Assembly: GCA_004369085.1 (NCBI GenBank)
Contig: ML210288.1
Location: 1 to 64,000, forward strand
Direction: 5' to 3'
DNA: 64,000 nt
Source: Coprinopsis marcescibilis
Lineage: Eukaryota; Basidiomycota; Agaricomycetes; Agaricales; Psathyrellaceae
Part shown: piece after piece, positions 45,501 to 55,636 of the stretch
Numbering within the stretch: the stretch's first letter is position 1
Layout of the letters: each line of letters opens with the position of its first letter
Position numbers and translations under genes: made by a program
The notes under the pieces: generated by a model
What the model was told of the DNA's origin: nothing
Database searches by the model: none
Seen by the model: only the letters and a program-made list of their open reading frames with translations

Positions 45501-45754
45501 GAGGAACAAATTGAGAGAACTAAAAAGTACGTTCATGTGAAGCTCTTACGTCATTTGGGGATGCTTACCTTGGACAAGCCCCCGCAGGCGACATATTTGT
45601 TCACGTCTTGTCGAATCCAGCAGAGGCAGAGCCTGTTCATGCCATATATGACATCAATGCCCCAAAGAACAGTGTTCCAGAACCAATGGAACAAGAGCTT
45701 GCGGACGCGGACGATGAGATGATAGGGGATGAACTAGACTTTGATGTTGTATAG
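42516..45754 (+). CDS. ATRIP/Rad26-like DNA-damage checkpoint protein
   Basis: Start ATG 42516. The first 25 residues are very acidic (MYNSDDYFNDDDLIIDEETA), followed by LEETERR. A disordered Pro/Gln region precedes a coiled coil across several exons (LEEQIRQLRGQLEQ, ESNAKIQLDYNTAIEARL, HKEEMERLKTQYLF; 43020-43410). A motif-rich disordered stretch (SVRAKKIMQDLP, 43500 on) leads to an alpha-helical C-terminal half (LSHVRPGSDQLTLQILLT ... and LLQASSTFLHSLFTTS) ending LDFDVV at TAG 45752-45754. An acidic RPA-binding N-terminus, coiled coil and helical ATR-binding region is the ATRIP/Rad26/Ddc2 plan, the partner of the ATR/Mec1 kinase. Sequence conservation in this family is low, so the call rests on layout and N-terminal similarity. 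Confidence 0.65.
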
Positions 45755-45926
45755 GTAGAACTCATCAGTTATCACTCAACCAATTAACCAACCATGGGGG
45801 TTGAAGAAAGATACAGAGGCCAAATTCGTAGATTATATCCATATACAATGTAAATGTGCACGTCAGACTCGCACCTATAATGCTATCGAATGGGTGTACA
45901 GTGCTTCTGTAAAGATTACCATCCGT

Positions 45927-47403
45927 TCATTTCTTGGCCCTTTTCGGCGCCGGCTCGTCCTCATCGCTCGACTCGAATTCAGTCGCTTCCTTCTTCTTCT
46001 TGGACTTTGGTTTCGCCTTTGGTTTTGCTTCTTCAGCTGTGGATCCAGATGGTTGTGCTTCAGTTTCGGTGGCGGGCACTGGTTTGGCTTCCACTGCCGG
46101 GTTTGGTCCACTTTCTGCAGGTTTGTTCGCGAGTTCCGCAAAATATGCCTCTTTGAGGGCTTTGATTTCTGTTTCTGGAAGCAAGGCAGAGTTCTTCCAC
46201 ACCTAGAAAGTCGGGCCAAGAGATGAGAGAATTGGCCAAAATCGGTAGAATAGGACTCACTGTTGACTGAATTCCGCTTGGATGTTTGCTGTCGATATCC
46301 AAGCGGGTATATAGATTGGATTTGACACCGCTAAGGTTCAACCCATGGTTCCGGAGTAGTACCTTCATGACCTAAAGTCAAATTGGTTTGGTTAATTGTG
46401 TACCGCCAAAGTTACGATAAAACAACACTAACTTCCAAGACCTTTGGTTTATCATAGACGTCAGGGATGTAGACGCAGATTACATGTTGGTAGTTGGGCG
46501 TCTGCTCCCCAGGTGAGGTCGCAACCTTGGCAGAATATGCACACGTGGAAGATAATGGCCCAGAAACCAGGGACTCTAAACATAAGTTAGTTGGACTTGG
46601 TTTTCACATTAAAATAGCATTCAGATACTTACTAGCAACAGCGGACCAGATGACGTCAACCTTTTCAGCGGGGGCGAATATCAGCCTGTTCAGGGCTTGT
46701 GAAGCTTTTCAAGAAGAAAAAAAACGGAAATATCACGTACCATTTTCCAGAAACGTATCCATGCTCCACGGAGATTTCTTCCAACCTTTTCGTGGCCTCT
46801 GCTTGAGCCTGGACATTATATGAGCCAAGGCGGAGGCACGTTGACGAAACGGCACTTACCGCCTCCCGAACTTCTTTCTTGCTCTTTGCTCCAGTCTTTT
46901 TGCTAGAACGTACAGGTATCGAGTCATCGTTCTAAAAGGTGGACGCATCAGGATACAGGCTTTAATGAAGATTTTGAAAACGCGAAACACGTCACCTTGA
47001 TGCTTTCGACCTTCTCCGTCAACTCTTTCACTACAATATGTTTCAACAACATGTGTGCAGAGCAAAACAGAGCCACCCACATACTGCAGAAGCTTCAACA
47101 AGGGCTTCTTCTGCTCCAGAGTCGTTTTTCTCAGGTTGTGAGGCAGTAACCCAAATCCACTATATGAGTTCAGCGGTATGCCAGCGCGTCATAGAAAAGG
47201 CGGACTCACAGGCTTCGTTCCGTCATTTTCGACCATAGATGGCCTGAACTAACATACCACCAGTACACGAGTGAGTGATGTATCTACCAAGAAATTGCAT
47301 TTCGACACACCTTCTTGAGAAACTCATCCAACGGTTGAGTGCTCTCATCGGACCAAGCATATTTGTAGGCCGTTGACAGTACATCCTCGTTTTTGGGCGC
47401 CAT
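45927..47403 (-). CDS. DUF1917 / UPF0696 protein, eIF4E-like fold
   Basis: Start ATG 47403 (MAPKNEDVLSTAYKYAWSDE). Small exons follow, then the core: EHGYVSGKWLIFAPAEKVDV, SLVSGPLSSTCAYSAKVATS, YQHVICVYIPDVYDKPKVLE and MKVLLRNHGLNLSGVKSNLY (46260-46780). This order (W near a basic K-V-D, then VSAKV, then a C-terminal helix) matches the DUF1917/UPF0696 family, including human C11orf68 (BLES03), whose structure has an eIF4E-like fold. Function is not established; cap binding has not been shown. The tail (VWKNSALLPETEIKALKEAYF, then a Lys/Pro/Glu-rich end with KSKKKK and PKRAKK) looks like a nuclear localisation signal. Stop TAA at 45927. It converges with the ATRIP-like gene and is head-to-head with the orphan gene at 47706. 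Confidence 0.7.
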
Positions 47404-47705
47404 GACCGTGATGCGATAGTCAGTTAGTATGTAAAATAGATGATAATGTATGTGGCAAAGTGTATGAGCTGTTCAGAAAGTTCAGTCCGGCGTCGCGTCC
47501 GAGGTAGGCCTGAGGGTTGAGTCGCGTCTGGCTGTTGAGTGGCGTGACGTGATGTTTGTAACTATTTTTGTCCCGGCGTTACGAACAGCACAGGACTTGC
47601 TGCATTTCGGCGCCAATCGCAGCGAGTCGGTGAGTCGAGAATCTGGCTGTTTCTGACAAGTATCTGACAAGTATCTGACTTCAAAGTGACTCAGGACCCG
47701 GACAA
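47404..47705. promoter_or_regulatory. Divergent promoter with an 11-bp tandem repeat
   Basis: 302 bp between two start codons. At 47652-47679 the unit tctgacaagta occurs two and a half times in direct repeat. It lies about 30-50 bp before the orphan ATG. Whether it binds a factor is unknown. Confidence 0.4.
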
Positions 47706-48327
47706 ATGGTGCTAGAGTTGATCACAGACAGGTTCCGCGAAGCAATGCTTTATTCCAATTCACGAACTATAAATGCAATCCAGAAGCGAAGATCCTTTTA
47801 TCCCGACTCAGTTTTGGGCAACGTATGCAGTAACATCGTGCAGATTATGGGGTGATGACCAGTGTTCTTCTCCTTGATTGATTTAGTTCATTGTGGAAGA
47901 TTTTTATGAAGGCCGTCACGATGGTCGTATGGCTCAGTGGGCGACTCCAGTGATGAATGATCTACGAAGGTGCTCCTTGGTCGGGGAGGCGTTCGATGGC
48001 ATACCTCCTGGAAACGATGTACATCAACGGTATACCAGGGATCTGCCGTATCCGCCGCCGCAGGTCGCGATCGCAAGTGGCAACGATGTAGCACTTGTGG
48101 GATGTAACGCGTTGAACGAGGCAGTCATCTGCGTAAGTTCCCGTGTGCGAGCACCGCAACCGTTCAAAACGGGGGTCTCGTGCTACCCTGAAGAAATGAA
48201 GAGAGATATGGATCAGGATTATAATGAAAGGTGGTTTTGTTGGACATGGATGGAGGGCGAAATGGCAATCTCACTCACCGGAGGGCTACTCGGTATCGGT
48301 GTCCCAACTTTTCCAGTTCAGCCATAA
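47706..48327 (+). CDS. Orphan protein, function unknown
   Basis: Exon 1 from ATG 47706 encodes [20 protein letters not shown] and on to SVLGN. A GTATGC...GATTTAG intron (about 47823-47886) joins in phase 0 to [20 protein letters not shown], giving about 185 residues to TAA 48327. The two exons join without frame change, the codon use looks coding, and the N-terminal part contains [20 protein letters not shown] and an [14 protein letters not shown] segment. I recognise no domain. A further intron with donor GTAAGT at 48133 is possible; it would shorten the C-terminus. The gene may be lineage-specific. Confidence 0.5.
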
Positions 48328-50505
48328 CGCAATCTGTTATACATGGGATGCCTATTTTATGATTAATATGTCAGCTACAGAGATGATGAAATTGATGCTC
48401 ACATTTAGCGAAAAGACAATCCATCATCGCACTAACCAGCTCAAGCTTGTTTTGCAAGCTAAAGTTGATGAAGTTGGTATCGATTAACACCCTATACGGA
48501 GGTACCAGCGCAGTGTTGTGCTGGAAAAACAAGGATGACGCAGCCTGCTGACTGCAGATAGGCGACTGAGCCACAAAATCATAACTCGAATTGCACATCA
48601 CTTACACGCGGCGCACAGCCTTTGCCTTTTCTTCTTCCTCCTTCTTCTGCTGTTTGACCTGATTCTCCTTTCTGGCAAATGAGATCGTCTTTGAGCCTGG
48701 CGCTTAAGATGGGTTCGTCAAAAGTCCCTCACAGCCTAATGTCTTTTGGGTGCAACATTCGCTTGACTGCGGCGAATTTTCTGGTCTTGGTTGCTTTTCC
48801 CTATGTGGGGGTAAGTAAGTTTTAAAGGATTGCTAAGATTTGAATCTATTACCATGGTTCCGATTGTGATAGGCGGTCTATGCGGCGAAGGGTTAATGGA
48901 GACCTTGGTGGGCGAGACAAAACACGCTGAGATCGCTGCAACGGAACACAGGTCTAGAATCAATTTCGTGAGAAGATTTATCTTTTTCCGACGCTTAGTA
49001 CAGGTTGCAGTGTAGGCGCCCAGCAAATCAAACCCATACTGGTGTCATGACCACCAACAGTCAATAGGCGCTTTTTCTGATCAACTAGGACTCCTCAGTA
49101 CTCAAATGCGGCCTCTGACATCGACGGGGTGCATACTGTGCTATCCATTCATTACCAGACTCGTTGGCTATATTGCACTCAAGGTTTACGATTTCACTTC
49201 TCCCGGATTCGCAGCTCGGAAATAGCAGACAAGATACGAACTTGCCGCAGCTCCAAGCCTGCAATTTTCCTGCACGTGAGGTATAATACAAGCGCAAGAA
49301 CTTCGAAGGGTGCCGTTCGCGCTCGGCCTTTAATCTCATCCGACACCCCACAACCTATCGCTGAGTGCCAGCCCCCGGTACAAAAATTCGCGGGATCTCT
49401 AATATTAAGGCGATGTTTTGCGAGGCCACATTATTACTATCAGATGAACATAAAATAAGCTGTCTATGACGTCGACCAGTCCCTAGAATCGTTAGGTGGA
49501 CTATCACCAGCGACCGTTTTAGACCTCAAGTAAATCTTCTTAGGCCCAAACTTTGACCACTGCCATCGTCTAACTGAGTCTCCAATCAATGGCCGATAAT
49601 ATCATCCCTTTCTCTTCCTTCCGGACTGCCCAGTTTTCTTCGATGTAACATGTAGTTCCATGGGGAAGGGAAGAAGTCCACAGTTAGTCATGAGCTCCTT
49701 CATTGAACAGTGGCTACGGTCGACCGGCACTGGGTGGATAGAGAGGGGGTAAATGCTGTGTGGTTCTGCGGTGCGATTTCTCCTCCTAATGAAAGTGACG
49801 CCTATCGATCCAGAGAGAATTCAGCCCAATAAACGAACTTGTGGACCCTCTGAACACCACGTAATCAAATTTGGACTTTCAAAGAGTTCTCAAGGGCCCT
49901 CTCCAGTAACGCGTAACGGTCGGTGGTTACGCGGTTTTTATTCTTATTGTGAAAGCTAGACCACTGTGCACTGCTCAGCGGTGAATGTCCCTGGCGCCAA
50001 TGATGGGACGACACAGCCCAATTCTTGAGCCGTCAAATTTTCTCTTGGAAGAGAACATGAGGCCAGAGAACCAATTCTAATCTAACAACATGCGAGAACA
50101 CATCTCTCCGTTAACATCGCTGGATGGAGCATCGCCACTCTGAAAATTAGGGCTCGTGACGCCAAAGGCAAGAATTTGATGCAGGAAAGGCAGGTGGAAA
50201 GAGGCGCACGTAGCGATGAGTCAGTAGAATTTGGACTAACCAAGGAAGAAAGGTCCGAGTCATACTTGCCGTGATGGATTCCCAACACCGGGATTCAAAC
50301 ACAATCCGGAAGGTCAATGGGCCCACGCGCTTCCAAATACAGAGCTTGTGATGCAACCGTTGATCTCAAACAGCCTCACCAGTGACAATCCAATCCTTCA
50401 GTATAAAGGCTCGAATCCAATCGCACCAATGTCCCTCCATCTCACCCCTCCGACGCACATACTCCTCCGCTTATTCTTATATTTACCCCCGTAATACAGT
50501 CACAC
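48328..50505. other. Long intergenic stretch, possible small minus-strand exon
   Basis: 2.2 kb with no recognised gene. At 48602-48700 the minus strand has a frame SKTISFARKENQVKQQKKEE ... KAVRRV with stop at 48602 that could be the terminal exon of a small gene, preceded by a possible acceptor (TTAAG), but no convincing upstream exons. The remainder holds short frames only. Sequence near 50400-50505 is the PAL promoter and leader, with a TATA-like tataaaggc at 50402. Confidence 0.35.
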
Positions 50506-53208
50506 ATGTCTCCCATCGCATTCGTAGAGCCCTCTAGAACCACCGTCGCTCGCCGCAACTCTGCGTCCTCCAGCTATCTCATGCGTGACTCAAGTCTCTC
50601 CAAGCTGTCCAAGCTGGAAACATATGGTAGCAGGCCTACCCCAGCCGCACGGTCCATGTCAAAGCCATACACCCCCACATCACCTCTGGTGTCTTCCCCG
50701 ACGGTTGCCCTCCCCAGCCCCGTTACAGCACCCAAGTCAACAAACTTGGTCCAGAGATTCGTTCAGAATGTCAAGGACATGGAGAGCTACAAGTAAAGTT
50801 ACTTTTGTATTTCGAGGCATCCTATACTGAACGTCGAACGCAGGCAAGGAAAACCGGTTGTAGTAGATGGTCATACTCTGTCCATTGCGGCCGTCTCTGC
50901 AGTCTCTCGTCACAGTGCGATAGCCATCCTTGACGAGTCACCTAGTACCAAAGCCAGATTGGCAAAGAGCCGAAAGGTTGTCTCTGACAAGGTCGACAAC
51001 GGCATCAGCGTATACGGTGTATCGACCGGCTTTGGTGGAAGTGCCCACACACGGACGGACAAGCCGATAATCCTGGGCAACGCTTTGCTCCAGCTTCTCC
51101 ACAGTGGCGTCTCCCCCTCATCCACAGCAAAGCTTGACGCTCTTCCACTCCTGGACCCACTGGCCTCCAACACAATGCCAGAATCTTGGGTTCGAGGTGC
51201 AATCTTGATACGCATGAACTCTTTGATTCGTGGTCACTCGGGCGTTAGATGGGAACTCATCGAAAAAATGGGAGAACTCCTGCGAGAGAACATCACACCT
51301 GTGGTACCTCTCCGCGGAAGTATTTCGGCTTCTGGAGGTGAGTGTTTATCGCCTCCTGAGATTCGAACGAGATCTGACCGCCATGATAGATTTGTCGCCA
51401 CTCTCTTACATTGCTGGAACTCTGATTGGGAACCCAACCATCAGGGTTTTCGATGGTCCAGTAGTCTTTGGTGCACGTCAAATTGTATCATCCTCCAAAG
51501 CTTTGGAAGCCCACGGTGTTAGCCCTTTGCCCCTTGCCTCCAAGGAGCATCTCGGCATCCTGAATGGCACGGCCTTCTCTGCCTCTGTGGCTGCCTTAGC
51601 CTTGAATGATGCCGTCCATCTCGCCCTCCTCTCTCAAGTGTGCACTGCGATGGGCTGCGAAGCTCTAAACGGAACGCGGATGTCATTCAATTCATTTATC
51701 AACTCCACTGCTCGGCCCCATCCTGGACAGGTACGCATCTTCCACATAACTTCTTGTATTTGTTTACTGACGCGTTCTCAAGATTGAGTCTGGCAAATAC
51801 ATTTGGGATCTCCTTGAAGGTAGCAAATTCGCTGTGATCCACGACAACGAAGTTACAATCGAGGAAGACCGAGGTGTCCTACGACAGGACAGATATCCGT
51901 TGCGCACTGCAGCTCAATTTATTGGTCCTCAGATTGAGGACTTGATTCAGTCCTTGGACACTATTACCATCGAATGCAACTCCAGTAAGTGCGGACTCTA
52001 AACTGGCATTCCCCTGTAGCTCAAATAGCCTATAGCCACGGATAACCCTCTGGTTGACGGAGAGACTGGTACAATCCACAACGGTGGAAACTTCCAAGCG
52101 ATGGCCGTGACAAATGCAATGGAGAAGACCCGCCTCAGCTTGCACCACCTCGGAAAGCTTCTGTTCGCTCAGTGCGCAGAGCTCATGGATCCCAATATGA
52201 ACCGCGGCTTACCACCTTCACTTGCCGCCACTGATCCGTCATTGGATTATCACTGTAAAGGTCTCGATATTGGAACAGCAGCTTACGTCGCCGAATTGGG
52301 TTATTTGGCCAATCCGGTCTCTACACATATTCAATCAGCGGAGATGCACAACCAAGCTGTCAAGTGTGTTGTTCGCCTCGATATACTTTTGATCCTTCGC
52401 TGACGTTTCTAACCCGCTAGTTCCATGGCTCTCGTTTCAGCGCGAGCCACCATCAACTCCTTGGAAGTGCTTACTATCTTAACCGCCTCTTACCTCTATT
52501 CCCTCTGTCAAGGTTGGTCAAATTTAGTCCGTTCTTTCCGCTGGTAATTGAGCAGTTATTATTAGCTCTTGATCTCCGTGCTCTGCAGCATGAGTTCTTG
52601 GAAGGGCTTACCATGGTTGTCTCCGAGGAAGCGACCAGCAACTTCAGCACCTCGCTTTCGCCTCGGGACCTCAACACCCTCAACGCACGGCTCTGCAAGA
52701 CCATGAAGGAAACCTTTGAATCAACCAGTACCATGGACAACGCAGATCGCATGATCAATGTCGCTGGATCCACCACTGCCCTTCTGTTTGATTTCCTCAG
52801 TCAACAAATGTGTAACGATGGCGAAAATGCTCAGATTTCAGCACTTTCGAACATCTCCAAGTTCCGTTCGAAAGTAGCTGTGCGCCTAACTGAGCTCATG
52901 GGGCAACTCCGGGAAGAGTACCTCACCGGCGGTCGTGGACCAGCGCCTGCCAGCCCATACCTCAACAAGACAAGGCCAGTCTACGAATTCGTTAGAGTGA
53001 CACTAGGAGTCAAGATGCATGGAGCCGAAAACTTGACGCGCTTTGCGAATGGCATGGGCGTCGATGATGTGACAGTAGGCGAAAAGGTTTCACTCATCAA
53101 CGAGGTTAGTCTTTCGCTGCCTTTTGCTTTGCAACCCATGCTAACCTGTGTTTATCACAGGCAATCAGAGACGGAAAGATGCATGCCCTAGTCGCAAACC
53201 TTTTCTAG
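50506..53208 (+). CDS. PAL: Phenylalanine ammonia-lyase, atypical selectivity residues
   Basis: Converts L-phenylalanine (sometimes tyrosine) to trans-cinnamate and ammonia. Start ATG 50506; a Ser/Pro-rich N-terminus of about 75 residues precedes the lyase fold. Motifs: [16 protein letters not shown] (about 153-168, with the catalytic Tyr), [17 protein letters not shown] supplying the MIO prosthetic group from Ala-Ser-Gly (51318-51405), [17 protein letters not shown] (52015-52045), and [15 protein letters not shown] (52335-52430). At the substrate-selectivity positions, where the yeast Rhodosporidium enzyme has His-Gln and plants have Phe-Leu, this protein has Leu-Leu (residues about 180-181). 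The C-terminus is [20 protein letters not shown] ... stop 53208. About seven introns, one splitting the Asp codon directly after the MIO triad. About 750 residues, normal for fungal PALs. Typically induced by Phe in fungi. Confidence 0.95.
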
Positions 53209-53705
53209 ACGTTCATGGACGATTTACCCTTGAGTAATTGGACCCGAAACCCCCGGCAGCTTCGTCTGCGAAAGTTAGAGGGTGCTGTATTTATAACAAC
53301 AAACCGTGGTGCATAACTTGAACATACCCTCGTCAAGCGAGCCCATCACGTATTACAGGTGTATGAATAGAGCAAAACATACTTAGAAATAGTATAAGTA
53401 ATGTATAATACTTGATCAATTAATTCGAAACCCGAATACCAGACAATGGAGAGGACCATCTGCCAACGTTGTGATGAAGCAACTCAGGTACATTAAAGTC
53501 CAATCTCATCATGGCGTTTCAGTTGTCATCCAGGCCCGCTTCCGGAAATGTTGCCGGATCTTCCGTGTGTTCTCAAGTTGCCACTCGGGGTGGGCGACAT
53601 CACAAGTAAAGGTCATTCAACAACCCCTTTCAACTCAGTGAAACCAAACTACCCGCTCTACCGCACAAACCTTAGCTGCGATCATCCCTCGTAACCAATT
53701 GAAGG
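53209..53705. other. Intergenic, PAL 3' UTR and oxidase promoter
   Basis: About 500 bp. The AT-rich part (53290-53430) probably contains PAL 3' end signals. No gene recognised. Confidence 0.4.
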
Positions 53706-55454
53706 ATGGTACCATCACACGACAGTACGATCCTCATCCTGGGATCTGGGTGCTTTGGAACCTCCACAGCGTATCACCTCCTACAAAGGGGATATACCAA
53801 CGTCACAATCCTGGACAAGTCGCCGTCCCTCCCTGCTCCGGATGCAGGCAGCAATGACATAAACCGCAGTGAATGCAATTCATCTATTATATCTTGTATA
53901 GCACTGAAACAGAGATTGGAATCCCCGATTTCTTTCCCATTATGCTTCGACTCGTATTCCGCTTCCTGAATCTGAACCCAGTTGTGCGCTCATCATATGC
54001 AGATAGCTTCTATGCACAGCTGGCCCGCGAAGCGATTGAGCTTTGGAAGATGAAGGAGGTGTGGGGAGATGCTTATCACGAGTATGCTTTTGTTTTCGGG
54101 CGCTTCTTTACTGTGGCGGTCCCGGCTGACGGATGTTCGCTTTCCGCATTTACTCTTATGAACAGGTCTGGTGTGGTTGTTCTGGGTGCAAACAAAGAAT
54201 TTTTGCACGATCCATCCAATGATACTCAGGACCTGACTGGAGTAACAGAATCCACGTATGCAGAAGGTGCATACCTCAACGATATCGCAATCGGTGGAAG
54301 AGTGTCCTCCTTGCTATCCGGCAAAGACATCTCCAGTGTCTTCCCGTCCACTATCTCACTGGGCTCTTTCGAGAACAAGTCTGGGTATCTCAATCGAGAT
54401 GGAGGATGGGCAAATGCTGGTCAAGGATTGGAGATCATGATCGGCAAGGTAAGAAGCCTTGGCGGGAATATTTACTCGGGAAAGCAGGTAGAGAAAATCG
54501 TTGTCGAGCAAGGGAAATGTAAAGCGGTTGTTTGTTCGGATGGGAGTCATTACGCTGCTGAAGTCGTGGTTATCGCAACTGGCTCATGGACGCCCTCTGT
54601 ATTCCCAGACTTGAACGTCAAGGACGCCTTCCTCGCTACTGGGTATAGCTGTCCGTCAGTTTCTCAGGAAAAAATCTGATACATGGAAACTTTTGCAGAC
54701 AATGTATCGCGATGGTTCAATTATCGCATGAAGAAGCTGATAGATATCGGGACGTACCTGTCTTCCTTGATTTTGACACAGGGTTCTACGTCTTCCCAGT
54801 AAGATGAACTTTGGTGCTCAATTCCGTGATACATCGACTAATAAGTAAACTCCGGTACACAGCCTACCGAGAAAAACATTGTGAAAGTCGCCATTCATTC
54901 GGCAGGGTACACTCACACAGTCGATAACATATCTACACCTCGTACCATCAGTTCCCACCGTGAAGATGGCCTGGCAATTCCAAAGACGGAACACGACAGG
55001 CTCAAGAGGCACCTTGCTCAGGTCTACCCAGAGATTTCAGAGAAGGAATTCACGGGGACCAGGATGTGTTGGTATGTTTCACTTCTCGTTCGTCTCAAAG
55101 AATGTTTCATGGACACGTCTTTGATCGGACCAGGTATAACGATTCCAAGGATGGTGATTGGGTTATATCCAAGCATCCAGATATTGAAGGTGTCGCATTT
55201 GCGACAGCAGGAAGTGGGCATGCATACAAGGTGTGCTGACACCATATACTTGCAATTGTACATTGACAATGTTTTATTAGTTTCTCCCAGTGATAGGTCG
55301 AGTCGTGGCAGACCTTCTCGAAGATCGATTAGATCCTCAAACTGCAGCAAAGTTCGCGATTGACAGGACAATCATTTACCGCGATACCTCTCGAACAGGG
55401 TCGCCTCAAGAGCTCAATCTGCAAGAACTTTTGACTGCCAACGACAAGTCATAA
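53706..55454 (+). CDS. FAD-dependent amine oxidase (pipecolate/saccharopine oxidase-like)
   Basis: Start ATG 53706. The N-terminus ILILGSGCFGTSTAYHLLQRG is the FAD-binding Rossmann GxGxxG motif, followed by VTILDKSP. After a roughly 100-nt intron, SSYADSFYAQLAREAIELW continues the family signature. Further on: SGYLNRDGGWANAGQGLEIM (near 54385-54435), VVVIATGSWTPSVFPDL (54565-54615), GTRMCWY (near 55055-55075, the Cys that holds FAD covalently in this family), DWVISKHPDIEGVAFATAGS (near 55155-55215) and FLPVIGRVVADLLEDRLDP (near 55280-55340). Stop TAA 55452-55454. This is the sarcosine/L-pipecolate/saccharopine oxidase branch of the DAO superfamily, which oxidises secondary amines and amino acids. 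Substrate cannot be read from the sequence; no C-terminal SKL peroxisomal signal (ends ANDKS). Confidence 0.85.
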
Positions 55455-55636
55455 CTTCACGAATTCGACGCAGTTGGAAAATCTGCATACTAGGTAGATA
55501 CGAAAGAAAAAAGTCTATATGTCATGTACATCTGCACAAAACCATTATATAAATTATACACCAGAGTCTATTCCAGTCCTTTTAGATACTGTCGTGAGAT
55601 ATAGAGCAAACATTAAGCAGAGTTTGCTCGACACTT

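Noticed and set aside
48825..48880. Second tRNA-like T-arm (agatttgaatct)
   Set aside because: It is a simple palindrome; stem lengths and invariant bases do not fit a tRNA.
50270..50350. B-box-like GTTTGAATCCCGG on the minus strand
   Set aside because: The T-loop lacks the invariant C56 and I cannot fold a cloverleaf around it; no matching A-box upstream.
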